From Azadirachta indica (taxonomy: Eukaryota > Streptophyta > Magnoliopsida > Sapindales > Meliaceae): a stretch of 64,000 nucleotides of DNA. Below the pieces are notes generated by a model. That model worked only from the letters and a program-made list of their open reading frames with translations, had not been told where the DNA came from and searched no databases. The stretch spans positions 15,544,169 through 15,608,168 of the forward strand of contig CM040448.1 of assembly GCA_022749755.1 (NCBI GenBank), in the 5' to 3' direction. Position numbers and translations under genes: made by a program. This document shows, piece after piece, positions 36,901-49,360 of this stretch (its first letter is position 1; every line of letters starts with the position of its first letter).

Positions 36901-39060
36901 TACCTTTTCAAATATAATTTTTTAAATAGATTTTTATAAATAAAATTTTTATAACTGGAATTTTTAAAAAAGTTTGTTAATTATTTGATTATTATAAATA
37001 ATTTTTTTAAAAAATATTTTAATTATTGTAACAAACAAGAATGTCACTACTATATTATAAGAAAACAACGTAAAATTTTTAAAATAAAATAAAAGTATTT
37101 TAAATAAGTTAAATTTTTAAAAAAATAAAAAAAAAATGTTACTCAAAAGTTTAAAATTTGAACATCTTCTAGTAGGAAAAAAATAAAAGATTTTTTAATT
37201 TTTAAAATTTATTCTCTATTACCAACCAAATGGCCCAAAAAAATTAAAAATAAATTTTTATATTAAAAAAATATTTTTACTTATGAAAAGGTTAAATTAA
37301 ACAATTACTTAACCTTATATATTTAAACAACTTTTCTTACGTGTCTTTTGAGGATATTTTTATATAACTCTTCACAATTTTTATATTTTTGGCTCAATTA
37401 TCTTGTCCTACTTGTAAATTAAGTTATCGATTATTCTTTATTGGACTTTTATTTGTATTCACTTGCATGGTAAGTTAAACCCTTTAAGAAAACTATAGTA
37501 CTAAACAATTGACCATAAATCTCCTTAAATAAGAATATAAATCTTTCTTGAAAAAGAAGCAATAATTTTTGTCGCTATCGTTAAACGATTTTGCATATAT
37601 TACGATATAATAATTAGCGCACGAAGAGAATGAAATAGAAATGTATATGCAAAGAGTGGAGTTTATTAGATATGTTTGCTGAACATTTTTTAAAATTTAA
37701 AAATTATAAAAAAATTGAAATTAATTAATCTTGAGTTTTCTTTCAATAAATAACATCAATCAATTAAATTAAAAGTAATTTATTTATAAATTACTAGCTA
37801 TCAAAATGACTGATAAAATAAAAAAAGGAAGATTAAAAAACTATTTTTAATAAATACAGTTCTGACATATTTTTTGTTCTTAAATGGTTGTTGTCTATGT
37901 ATGACATAAAAACAACTTAATTTTTTGTAAATAAACAACTCAAGATCCATAAGTTTTGTAATGTATATATTAAAATTTACTTTGATATAATTATATTTTT
38001 TAATGTATTTTTAAAACATAATAGCAGCTAAAAGTATTTCAAAAATAATTTTACTCTGCAACTATATTAATAAAAAATTAATTTTTTTCAATAAATTTTT
38101 ATAAAATTTAAAAAATTAAAATTAAAATTAAGTAAAAGGGTAAGCAGACGGTTACCTTTCTCAAATTCATCATCGTCTATATTTTAAAATCTAGAATTTG
38201 ATAGCATTGATATATTTATATCGTCATTCAAATAGTCCTTGACAATCATTCATAGCTTCTTTTTTTTTTTTTTGGTTAATTTTGAAATTTTAATGATTTT
38301 GAATATTAGTTTTCTTTTATGTTAAGAGTAATATTTGTCTTAAATATATTCTATAAATATATATTGATATCACTTTCAAATAAAAATTAATCAAATATAA
38401 AAATTATGTTCACTAAGTACCCAATTATTTTATATTTATTTTAATAAATTAATTTATACAATGAATTAAATATTTTATTTGTCATTAATACTTTTAGTTT
38501 ATTACTTAAATTTATATATATCAATATCTTAATATCAGTTTCACATTTGCTAAACATATCAATATACCAGTTTTAGATTTTTTATTTTTATAAAAATAAA
38601 CAATTTAACATTCATATTCAAACGTTTAAGGTAAAAACAAATATATCAATTAAAATTCAGATTTTAATCATATTCAGATTTAAAACAAAAAAAAAAAACA
38701 CTATATAAATGGCTTAAAAATAAGAATAAGAGTTTTAATTAATTTAGTAATAAAGATTAAGTTTAAAATATTGATAAAATGTTAACATAAGTATAATATA
38801 CATATATATATATATATTATAAAAGAAAAACTTTAATACAAAATAGTAAAATTGCTTCATTTGTGAAGCATATTGGGATTATGTTACATATTTTAAATAT
38901 TGGGATTATTTTTTTGACTGATTGTTCAGCTCCAAAATTATAATAATATCTAATTAATCAAATTTTATTGTAACATGTGTCAATTTTTTGATTTTATCAT
39001 ACAATATATAATTAATTAGCTAATTAAAAAATTAAAAAGTATTTTATATGGTGTGTGACA
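34000..39060. other. Long AT-rich intergenic region
   Basis: About 5 kb with no supported gene. It holds low-complexity repeats: TTTAAATT repeats at 34818-34856, poly-A at 36278-36297 and (AT)n near 38806-38820. Confidence 0.6.
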
Positions 39061-39066
39061 GAAGCA

Positions 39067-39069
39067 TAA

Positions 39070-39109
<40 letters not shown>
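39067..39109. repeat. (AAAT)n microsatellite
   Basis: About ten uninterrupted AAAT units. Confidence 0.95.
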
Positions 39110-41057
39110 GTCATTGCGTCGTTTTGGAAGCAAGCGAAAGCAATAAGGGGAAGCATGTGGAAAAGCTATTGCTTGGTATTTTATGACCCTTAATCATACA
39201 CAAAAACAATGCAACTAAGTTTACTTGAAAAATATTTAAAAAAAAAAGAATAACTTCCAAAAAGACAACCACCGTTATACTTGAGATTCATTATTTATTT
39301 TTATAGCGATAGACTAGTATACTTATACACTTTCTAGTTTTAGTTAATATTTTATATGATATTAAGAGGGCAAATCAACAACCCTCTTAATTTTAAACAA
39401 TTTCTATACTATTTATAAATTATTAAATCTAAAAATTTTTAGTAGTTGAGTTAAATTTAATACATGTGATTAATGTATAATAAATATATCATGATTACTA
39501 TACATGTGAGATGTAACTTCAATGTTTAAAAGTGTTTAAATTTCACGATTTATCTTTACTAGTGAATTTAAAACAAATATAATATTATTAAAAAAAATTG
39601 TTAAATTTTAATATAAACCTTGAGACATTATTCATAGACAAGTGAATTTTATATAATTTATATGTATATGTGTACGTCAATTTTTGTTTTTTTAAAAAAG
39701 AGTTTACTTGAAAGAAACAATTTGTATTTCTTGGAGGCAAAGGAATTGGGATGACAACAACAACATTTGTATCTTAGAATAAACCTTTAACCTTTATCAA
39801 AACAATTAGATTAACACTAAATTTTGACTATGACTATACATAGTACGAAGGATAATGAACAAAATACATCTCATTTAAAAAGTGAAAAAAGGAAAATTGG
39901 GGACCAAAATGATAAAATCTCGAAGGCATATTTGGCGCCACGAAAAAAGATATAAAAAAATGAGATAATGGGCTCAAAAAGAGAAAAGGTTAAAAACCAG
40001 TAGGCAACAGAACAGATGCCATTGCTTTTAATATTCTTAACTTGAGTGGAGCTTTGCGCTTGTTGTGATAGCAAGAGAAAAGAAAAGAAAAGAAAAGAAA
40101 AGAAAAAAAAGAAAATTCTTATTCCTTTTGATTAAAAAAATTGATGGAAGAGAGAAAGAGAGGGAAAGTGGGTAGAGTGTGAATAAAAAATAGGAAGTGA
40201 ACATGGAGTACAACAGAGCATAGGTATAAGGAGAGAGAATTTTGTTGACCAACTGCCATAGGAATAGCAAATAGAGATGAATTTGGGTCAAATTGATTAC
40301 AATGTACGAGAGAGAAAGAAAGAAGGAGATGAAGAAGAAGGAGAATCCAATGGAGGTGCAGGCCGCTAATCACGATAACTACTAAAATGAATGTGTTTTG
40401 AAGAGTCTTTTTGGGCATCTCATTCTCGTTCCCATACATAACAAGCTTTTTCTCTTTACTACCAACCACAACTCAAAGTTTTGTTTTGTTTTTTTTTTTT
40501 TTAAATTTTTGTTATAATTACTTAAGAAAGGCTAATTGTTTTGTGGGTTACCTTAGAGTACTCAAATGCATTAAGTTGACACCCTTTGAAACAATATAAA
40601 AAGTTGAATAATTTTTTAGTAGAACGAGTTACTATGACACAAGATAATATAAATCAATAATTTCAAAAGTAATAGTTTGTCAAGAAATTAAATTGAGTAA
40701 TATTTTAATAATTTTAATTAAATATCAAATTTAGAGTTTAACACAAATATAGCACGGTATATCACGAATTTAACAAATTTATAAATTGTTTTAGATTAAT
40801 TATTTAAAAATTTGATAGATAAAAAGTATGAATAGGCTAAAATTTTAGGTTAAAATAATACCACTAGTTACTATTTATATTTGTAAACTACAATAATATT
40901 AGGTTGAGAAATATTTATACGTAATGATAAATATTTTAGGCCCACTTTATGTTTTTGGATATGATATTGTTGTTAGGTAACCCACCAAAAGTTATTCATT
41001 TTGTTAAAATGATGTCTCAACAAGGAAAAATAAAAGGGGTAAAGGTTTCCTTTTTTT
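39110..41057. other. Intergenic region with a weak minus-strand ORF
   Basis: A 116-codon minus-strand ORF (40469-40119) starts MVGSKEKKLVMYGNENEM and has hydrophobic segments, but it overlaps C/T-rich low-complexity DNA and matches no family I know. An (AAAAG)n repeat lies at 40074-40108. Either non-coding or a small unknown gene. Confidence 0.3.
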
Positions 41058-41180
41058 GGGAAATAACCAAAAATACCCCTAGTTTATAAATAAAATTTGA
41101 AAATACTCTCCAAACAAATTTTCATTCAAAACTATCAATTTTTCTTCCAATTGGACGAAATTGCCCTCATGCCCTAAAAT
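41058..41180 (+). repeat. Left terminal inverted repeat of the 8.3-kb MULE
   Basis: Inverted partner of 49238-49360, diverged by many transitions. Confidence 0.85.
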
Positions 41181-41550
41181 TGAGACACAAACAAAACACA
41201 CTTGCGATTTTGATTGTCCTCATATTCGAGCGTTTTCACCTTACATTTGAGCAACCAAAGTTAGCCTCCAGTTGCAGTTTCAGGACAAACGAAGAGTGTT
41301 TGACGGTGACACACACAGCGAATAGACATCTTCGGCAGGTCTTTGCAATTAGAAGATAGGGTTTGATTTCCCATTCAAAATTAGCATGATTATGTGAACA
41401 AATTTGTGTATTTTGTATGAATTAATTGTTAGATATGTTATGATGTTATTAATTTAGGAAATAATTGAGTGAATTTGAGTTTGATATTAGAATATTGGCT
41501 GGATTTTGTTTTTACAAAGTCATAGGCGAAGCACTTTTGAATCACATTAA

Positions 41551-42040
41551 ACTCGAAAGTGTATTTGTAACATAACTCGAAAGTGTGTCATTTGGCTCAA
41601 TTCAAAAGTTCTTTTACAATTCACATTATAAATACACTTTTGAGTAGTTTTGAGTAATAGAAAAGACAAAGTTTTGAGTCAGTTTTCAGTGACTTTCAAG
41701 TATGGTTGCAAAAAATTAGTTTCAAGTCAGGCATACATGCAAATTTGAGTCAGGTATATGTATGTATATATATGTTAGTTTCAAGTTCAAAACATGGTTT
41801 CGGGGAAAACTTGAGTTTTGAGTCAAGTCCAAAAAAACTGCTTTCGAGTCATATGTTTATGCAGTTTCGAGTCGTGTGGTTTTTGACGTTTTAAGTCACT
41901 TGCTTTTTTAGTTTCAAGTTGTATATTTTCTTGCAGTTTCGAGTAACGTTTTGTTTGAAGTTTCGAGTATAATTTTGTTTGTAGTTTTGAGTCACATAGT
42001 TTTCTGTAATTTTAAGTGTTTCAGTAACTTTCGAGAAAAA
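41551..42040. repeat. Left cluster of ACTCGAAA / TTTCGAGT motifs
   Basis: Exact octamers on either strand start at 41551, 41575, 41842, 41865, 41937 and 41961. Between them are many one-base variants, chiefly TTTTGAGT and TTTCAAGT, the two expected products of CpG decay. Spacing is about 20-30 bases in the denser part. Placement just inside the MULE end suggests transposase-binding sites (inference). Confidence 0.85.
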
Positions 42041-42119
42041 TAGAATGTTGGGATTTTGTAGCATGGTTTTAATTTGAAATTGATGAACTAACTAAAGTTT
42101 AATTTGTTTTATGATACGG

Positions 42120-42745
42120 TGAGTGATGGTTACAGTTAGTAGCACGTTGAAAATGAAGAAGGTGGACCATTTTTCAACTGTGGTGACGACGTTGTTTAAG
42201 TCTAAAAAATTGACTGCAATACTGGGCAAGTTGACAAAGATGACACTAGCGTATGTTCCGGCAGAGCCGTTTAGGACACTTTTTAGATCTCTAGTTCTTG
42301 GGCTTCTCAAGAAACCTAGTGCATAAAATCCTTTCGCACGAGGTCGAGATAGATGGGGTAAGCAAGAGATATGGTTTCTATAGGAGAGATGCCTTTGAGA
42401 TTCTCCTGCATAGAGTTTGCACTGATTACTGGGCTTACATTTGGCCATCCTCGGATGTAGATATAGACAACCATAGGCTCAAGAACTTATATTTCGGGCC
42501 CAAGCTTGCTCCCAGCCTAAATGACATTGATCATGCATTCCATGCACTTGACTTTACTACTATTGATGATGTAAATGCAGTTGAGGTCATGTTTTACTAT
42601 CCATTTAAGTGTGTGGTGATCGGATCGTTCAGGAGATATCTTGTGGATTTATGGCTGATAAGCCTTGTTGTTAACTTGGATGAGTTCAATAAATATCCCT
42701 GAGCATTGGTTTCTTGGCACTACACTAACTGATCATTGAGCCGAG
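42120..42745 (+). pseudogene. DUF1985-like part of the MULE-borne Ulp1 gene
   Basis: After 42125-42323 (VDHFSTVVTTLFKSKKL..), a frameshift leads into the open frame 42298-42702: KRYGFYRRDAFEILLHRVC, then DVNAVEVMFYYPFK and RRYLVDLWLISLVVNLDEF followed by NKYPWAL beyond the stop. The pattern of a length-variable linker, a hydrophobic YLVDL stretch and DEFNKYPW resembles DUF1985, which sits N-terminal to Ulp1-type protease domains in plant transposon genes. Function unknown; broken. Confidence 0.6.
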
Positions 42746-44879
42746 CTCTAGAGGGCAGATTGCCCAATAGCATGTCAAGATGGTTGAGGCAGAGGCAGAG
42801 GGCAAGACTTATATGACGAAATACAATCTGGATGAATTCCTGCTAGCAATCCAGGTATACATGAGAGCTTGTACATACTTAATTTCTAATTTACTATGAT
42901 ATATGATGTATGTTTGAATATACATTTAAATGAGAAGATGTAAAGGTGTGATTGCTTGGATATATATATGTTTGTGTTTGATGTTATTTTGTAATGTGTT
43001 ATGTGTCAATTAGGGAGCCTAGTAAGTGATGTAGCAAAATATGAAGCATTCTATTGGTTGGGTAGTTGATACAGTGATAATATATAGGTTTTTTAATTTT
43101 TGGGATGTCCTAGTTATAGGGGAGACTTTGTCCGTTTTTTATTTTAAATTTCTTTCTATAACAATTAAAATTTTCAAATATAAGTCCATATGAGACTTAC
43201 CGACTCCATTAAAATTTATTATTTTGTTCACAAATATGGATATATCAGGTCTTAGATATTGTTGGCAAATAGTTTGTGCGGTGCACGAATCAATGTTTGC
43301 CACGTATGTTGAGAAAGATGGAGGTGAAGAAGAACATCCGCGATGGGAGGCTTAGGATGCACCTTTTGAGTCCATCTATGGTATTATATTGAATGGATGT
43401 TTTGTTGTTTATTTACTTGGTTTTACATGAATAATTTTGCTTATGAACCACATTGATGGTGAATAATTAAAATTAACTTATTCTTGTAGCCACTGGTTGT
43501 ATGGTAACATATTGAGCCCACTAAAGATAAGTAGAGACAGCTGTATTACTCATAAGTGGTGGGATTGGTGGGCGTAGATAAGGAAGAGTACAGAGGGATT
43601 ATATTTATGGATGACCTGACCCCAACAAAGATACCTAGTCCCCTTGTTAAAGCTACTGACACGTCTTCTCCTGTCATTCCGGGGATAGCTGGGATATCTA
43701 CTCCCCTTGCACTTGTTGTAGATTAAACAGCCGCGAAATTACCCACTCCAAGTAGGACTAAGAAGATATGTACACGTATAAAATTGGTGTGAGATGGTTG
43801 AACTATAGAGAACTTCAATCAATGATTAATTATTTTTTACAATTGTTTGCTATTCGCAGCTTCTGCGGCCTAGTCATCCCTTGTGACAGATAGAGTATCG
43901 TGAGAGCTTTTCTTACATACCCGTCTTGATCTGCCTCGCAAGGATACGATATTGTTGGACATCTGAGCCTACTATAAACTGATTTACAGGCTTTTAAAGT
44001 GAGGCAAAACGAGGCATTGTAGTGGCAGCTTGATAACGTACATGCATTGATTGATGAGATTCGCCGGTTGCTGCATCCAAATGTCAGGTAGGATGCACAG
44101 GTTAGTATATTTTGAGTTGCTTGCTTTATACCTATTTTTTTGTGCTTAAATGATATATGGAAAATATTTTTGTTAAGTTTAACTAATATTTTTGGTTTAG
44201 GTTGACATTGATGAGGGTTCAAGTATTCGTATTATCGATCTACCCTATTTGGATAACCAAATTCGATATGGTTACGTTTACTAGAGGCTGACTTCCCGTT
44301 GGCCTCTATACACTAACCTTTTCAGGCAGAGAAAGGGCAAGCAGCTGAGGAGTTTCTCATGATATCTTTGATCAATTCCTTCAGTAGATTGCTATCTCGG
44401 GGGCATATATAGAGGGCAAGACAGGTAAATTGACACTATCCTAAATTAGTGATGTCTTTGAGGTAGGGCGATGGTTGGAGGGTGTAGGATGGAGTAAGTC
44501 ATATTTTCTTTTTGTGATTTTGCCAAATGTCAATTTAAGCATAATCTCTGACATAGTTTCGTTTACAATCACATATTACATATACAACACATCAACGATT
44601 ATATTGCAATGTTATTGCATTGACAGCTTGTATGTAGGGAGATAGTCCTACAATATTGGACTATCGAGTCTTCTCACTTGTACATAAGTCGTATGTGAAT
44701 TACTTTTATGTTATAAATAATTATTAGGATTATTTTTTTTATAATTAAGGTGAATTAACAATTTCTTGCTTCCACAGATTGCACTTCAAGTCATGCATAG
44801 AGGGTACCTATCACGAGCGTTGGTTGAGGGCACATTCTACTCAAACTCCGATGTTGAGTCCTTCGTGACAGTGTGGTAT

Positions 44880-45180
44880 TCTTGGCTACATATGATTGGA
44901 TCTAGGTAGATGTTGTCTACTTGCCTATAAACCTTACCGGTGAATACTAGGTAGCTTGCAAGATCCATTTTCGGTAGAGGGAGATCACGGTCTACGATTC
45001 TCTTCCCTTTATCTATGAGAATACTGATATCGATTTTGCTATGTAGCCATTCTATATCTATATTCCCCACCTGCTGGATCATATTGGGTTCTACAAATAT
45101 CATATCGATGTGGTCGACTGTTTTACGGCTTTCATGTATATTTGACCGATCCAAGGTATATCATAGCAGTGGATGGATTC
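44880..45180 (+). pseudogene. Ulp1-type (C48) cysteine protease remnant of the MULE
   Basis: One plus-strand frame reads DWI, stop, VDVVYLPINLTGEY, stop, VACKIHFR, stop, REITVYDSLPFIYENTDIDF, and onward to HIDVVDCFTAFMYI. Stops are TAG at 44903, 44948, 44975 and 45044 and TGA near 45139. The order (Tyr-Leu-Pro-Ile-Asn, then the catalytic His-Trp-Val position, then VYDS) is that of the Ulp1/SENP fold, where the protease removes SUMO or similar modifiers. The expected catalytic His is Tyr and the next Trp is TAG here. The complementary strand is open at 44837-45154 only because TAG reads CTA there. Confidence 0.7.
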
Positions 45181-45829
45181 AGAGGACTACTAGATCTTTA
45201 TCTGCATGTTTATACAGTATTTGGGATTAAGGCCTTCATTCGATTTTGGCCTAGAGAATGGTGCGCATATAAGGACAAGAGTCACAGTAGACCTATGGAT
45301 AGGATAATCGTTGTAGTTCATTATTTTTTTATTATTTGTACATACTTTTTGTTTATTGGTTTATGATGGTTTTTTGTTCATAACTTATTGTTTTAAATCA
45401 ATTATGCATGTTATACCTTTTTCTAGATCATTGTTTTAATCATTATGTAGCGCATTTTTAAAATTACAGCGATTTATACTTGGGGCATGTACATTCGTTG
45501 ACATATTATTTACTAAATTAATGATAATAACGCAAAAATAAATTATCGAATAAGTAATTTTTCAACTTCATTGAAAATTTATGTACTTAGTAATAATGTT
45601 CACGTAAATAAATTTGCATAAACATAAGTAATTGAATTGATTTAATTGGAAATTTATTTTGCTTATTTAACAATAGTATTGTATTGAATGGATGAATAAA
45701 CAAATAATTTCCTAATCTTAGTGAAATATTTTGTAATTCAATTCTAATTATTTTTAGATTTTTTTTGGTATCTGTTTGCGCTTCAAAAAATTTGAAAGGG
45801 TTAAGCAAATAACAAAGCTATTGATGAAA

Positions 45830-45957
45830 ACTCGAAAGTGAAATTTCGAGCGTTCAGTTAAAAGTACACTTTTGAGTAAAGCATAAGTCATACTTACTCG
45901 AATGTGTACTTTCGAGTAAAACATAATTCATATATACTTAAAAGTGCACTTTCGAGT
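45830..45957. repeat. Central cluster of ACTCGAAA motifs
   Basis: Exact octamers at 45830, 45910 and 45950, plus variants such as TTTTGAGT and ACTCGAAT. The last lies in a perfect palindrome AAAGTGCACTTT followed by CGAGT. The cluster sits between the convergent 3' ends of the two MULE genes. Confidence 0.8.
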
Positions 45958-45963
45958 TTTCCA

Positions 45964-46265
45964 GAATCTAACAATTTGGACATTATTCATACATTAAAAA
46001 TAGTTTCATATAAAATAATGAAATCAATTATGGTTTGTACAACATGATACAGTCACAGATTGGCAAATCCGAAATGTTTACAAGTAAATTAATTGGAAAT
46101 GACATACTTGGATGTACGTGAAATTCTAACAATTGGACATTATCATACATTCAAAATAGCTTTATATAAAATAATAAAATCAATTATGATTTATACAACA
46201 TAATACAATCATGGATTGGCAAATCTGAAATGTCTACAAGTAAATCAAATGGAAATGATATACCA
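45964..46265. repeat. Tandem duplication, unit about 160 bp
   Basis: Two collinear copies share TCTAACAATT.GGACATTAT, CATACATT.AAAATAG, TATAAAATAAT.AAATCAATTATG, CAACAT.ATACA, GATTGGCAAATC and TACAAGTAAAT. The second begins about 46121. Confidence 0.85.
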
Positions 46266-46299
46266 TAAATGAAACTCATTGCCTCAAGTTAAATAGAAT

Positions 46300-48300
46300 T
46301 GGATTCTGACATGTTGCGCAGTTGTGGCAGACTTGTAAAGAACGGGAACACTAGCACTGAATCACATCCTCCCTAGCAGAAGGGATTCATTGTTTCCTTA
46401 GTTGACTACTAAGTTGGCGTTGTCTAGAAGGGTTAATGTTAATTCCTCAGACATTGTCAAGAACCACCTAGTCAACATCGTTACCAACTGGCTTAATAGG
46501 CTATGTGTAAGCTACGACCCATACGTTAGTGGTGTCCTAATAAGAGCATAAGAGACGAATGTGTCGATGAACAGCTAAAGCACGAGAGCATAATAATCGT
46601 TAGATGTCAAGGAACTTGCAACTGCATTTCTTTGATAGTATGTCAACGAACTCAATATTTTCTCATTCTTTTACTTCGAATTCAAAGTGTGGCACAGGAT
46701 GCACAATTATGATATGTGACAACTTAACATACTCATCTAATTTCGCTTCAGTTGCCTCAGTAAAGTATCTGTCTCGGACAGTAGCCAACTTTTTACATTT
46801 GTAGCAACACCTTTGGACCAATGATTTTATGAAGTCGGCTAAAGGAATGATGGAAAAGTATAAGCATGTCTAAGCACAGAGTTTATACTAGTTATGTTGA
46901 TGATTTGCATGTCATACCGCCTAGATAGAAACTCTGCCCTCACCCACATATGCTACCCAATGTCATCTTTTAAATATTTTGCTACTTGAGGATGCATAAT
47001 TTTGAGATTGTCCATGTATTTAGTGAATTCACTTTCATGATATGCATCTGCGGCCTTGAAATAAGCAGCGAGGAATATGTATATCTTATGCTGGCGTATC
47101 ATGTACTTGGTCTTTAAATTCCTAAATATATGGTAAGTACAAAAACCATGAGTCGCTTTAGGGAAAATAGAGCCGATCCCTTATATTTGTTATTGTGTTA
47201 ATCTGAGATGAAAACCAAATCCTTAATCAGCCCAATGACATCTCGAAGCTTAAGTAAAAACTATTCTCACGATTCATCATTTTCAGAATTGGCAATACCG
47301 AAGGCCATAGGGTAGATATAGTTATTCTCATTTTGCGTAGAAGCTATAAACAATCTGTCTCGATATTTACTCTTAATAAAAGTATCATTAATGGCAAGAA
47401 AGGGCCCAATAGTTTTGCAAAACCCTCAAATGCATGGCTCCAGCGCTATGAAAAAGTATAAGAAATAGTTCTCTTCATTCGTTTTAATTGTTGTCACAAT
47501 CCTTGGGTTTTTATCTTATAACACAAACAATACACAGAGAGTCCTTTAAACAACTCAATCAGATCTCCGTAATCGATCTGCAAGGCTACCTTCTTACTGC
47601 ATCAAGTTTTCGAGTACAAAAGATAGACTCCGTATTCACTCTAGATATCATCCTGAATATTTCTCGAAGTGGAAATTCAATTTACATCTTTGAACTTATC
47701 TTTCACAAGTTCCTCAAATAACCAACTGATTACTTGCCGATGCCATCTTGTAATAACATATTTTGAGATGCATTTACTAGTTTGATACGAGTAACACAAA
47801 AATATGCATCGCTGTTAGTCTTGGTCCCCTGTAATCGCCATTTGCAATCATCTTGAACACACTTCGCAGTGAAACAAGTCATATATGAGTTGCAAATCTT
47901 AACTAAAAGTGGCTCCTAAAGGTCATTGTGCTTAATTTGTCTCATAATTTGTGTTTCATATTATAAATTTGTCAAACACACACGTTCTCAGATCTAGTAC
48001 TAGATAATGCATCACTTGGCATGGATATAGATGGTGAAATGGGAGGCATTGCCTAGATATATTGATTTGACAGTGATGGAATAACCATTGAGCTACTTCT
48101 ATATACACCACGAGCACCAATATCTCCTGTTGCCTCATATTCCTCATCATCATTGAGGTTTCTACATCTACAATGATATTCACAATTAGTGTGTTCTTGT
48201 TCTTCCTATCTTCAGCAATGAGGAGAAACACCTTCGTTTGTAGTAGTCGCATCATCCTCGAGCCAAGAGCATTTGGCTCTACATTCTGTGGCTCTTTATT
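46300..48300 (-). pseudogene. MuDR-type MULE transposase, degenerate
   Basis: The minus strand, read in order with stops and shifts, gives an N-terminal DNA-binding-like stretch (VCSR..LQMAI near 47830), then HRQVISWLFEELVKDKFKD and SEYGVYLLYSK. The catalytic MULE domain follows (GPFLAINDTFIKSKYRDRLF, NNYIYPMAFGIANSENDES, LRDVIGLIKDLVFISD; about 47410-47180), then KYLKDDIG-like helices. A SWIM-type zinc finger is near 46635-46565 (CSCKFLDI, a stop, then LLCSRALAVH). MULE transposases cut the element at its long inverted repeats. Many in-frame stops rule out a functional product. Confidence 0.8.
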
Positions 48301-48963
48301 TTACACCGATAAGGAGTTGTATTCTTTAAACCTCGCCTTTAAATCTGCATAATTGAATTTGTTGTTGAACTGTGCTTATTCTAACAATACTGCAGAAATT
48401 GTATCACGAAGTTGATTACTCCCACTAGAGGACCTGAATAAGGGCATGGTAGCTCCTTCTATACTTTGATGCTAAAAACCATGTGGCCTGGATTGCTCTC
48501 TACCACTAACACATTTCATGGTTAGATATTGGTAACAATGTCTCGCATTAATAAAAGCTACGTTATTAACATTTATAAAGGCGCAAAAATTGGATTCAGT
48601 GTTAATAAACGCTAGTGTCTGAGGTGTTCCCAAAACTTGTATACAGTTAAGAAAGATTGCTTTCACTTTGATAGTTTCCTCAACTGGATTAATCCCATGT
48701 CAAGGATACACAATCTGCATAAAGTGTTCATACATTATGTCCCGATCCACACAAAAAGGCATCACCTTGCCACTAGTGTAAGCATAACCACCATTCAGAG
48801 TACATTCCCAAAAACCTCATAACTGAGTAACTATCATAATTGGCAACTCCATAATTGCACCAAAAAATTGTAAACAACAGTTAATCAACGGCAAAATGCC
48901 ACAATTACTAGTTTTCATTAATTAACATAAGTGCGCATCTAACTGAGATTAGGTTTTTGTTGA

Positions 48964-49126
48964 ACTCGAAATTGTAACTCCAACGTAGGCAGAAAATTTG
49001 TCCAACTCAAAAGTTACTTTTGAATACTACGAATTACCACCTTACTCGAAAGTGTAATTTAAAACTAATATTAGCTATGTTCAAAACTCAAGAGTATAGA
49101 GAACTTTCCTTCACCCTACTCGAAAA
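48964..49126. repeat. Right cluster of ACTCGAAA motifs
   Basis: Exact octamers at 48964, 49044 and 49119 with variants such as ACTCAAAA between them, just inside the right inverted repeat. Confidence 0.8.
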
Positions 49127-49237
49127 TGACTTGGGGCAAGAAGACAAAAAATAATGGGTTGGGTTGTTTACCATCTTGGAGAATAAAGAAAAAGAAGAAG
49201 AAGAAGCATAAGAAAGAAAGAAAGAAGAGGAAGAAAT

Positions 49238-49360
49238 TGATAAAGGAGCAGGAGGGTAAATCCGTTCAATTGGAAGAAAAAGATGCAATTTTGAATGAAA
49301 ATTTGTCAAGGGTATTTTCGAATTTTAATTGCAAACGAGGGGCATTTTTAATTATTTTTC
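49238..49360 (-). repeat. Right terminal inverted repeat of the 8.3-kb MULE
   Basis: Inverted partner of 41058-41180. ORFs across it on both strands (49126-49440 plus, 49088-49309 minus) are chance frames. Confidence 0.85.

Larger units (their letters stand above)
41058..49360. mobile_element. Mutator-like element (MULE) carrying a Ulp1-type protease gene, about 8.3 kb
   Basis: Ends are inverted repeats of about 120 bp. The left reads AAAAATACCCCTAGTTT.. AAATTTTCATTCAAAA.. TTTTCTTCCAATTG. The right reads, on the minus strand, AAAAATGCCCCTCGTTT with the same later landmarks. Inside are a minus-strand MuDR-type transposase (about 48300-46500) and a plus-strand DUF1985/Ulp1-type gene (about 42120-45180), pointing toward each other. 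Both are broken by stops. Flanking T runs hide any target duplication. This layout matches the Ulp1-carrying MULEs known in plants. Confidence 0.85.

Noticed and set aside
39871..40469. Minus-strand ORFs with hydrophobic stretches, including a 116-codon frame from 40469
   Set aside because: They overlap AG/CT-rich low-complexity DNA and have no recognisable domain or splice context. Kept only as a note.
44903..45046. Reassigned stop codon (TAG as Trp)
   Set aside because: Nuclear plant genes use the standard code, the intact genes in this window follow it, and C:G to T:A decay explains the stops.
44837..45154. Open 105-codon minus-strand frame
   Set aside because: It is the complement of the broken Ulp1-like frame; the plus strand has the recognisable domain order.
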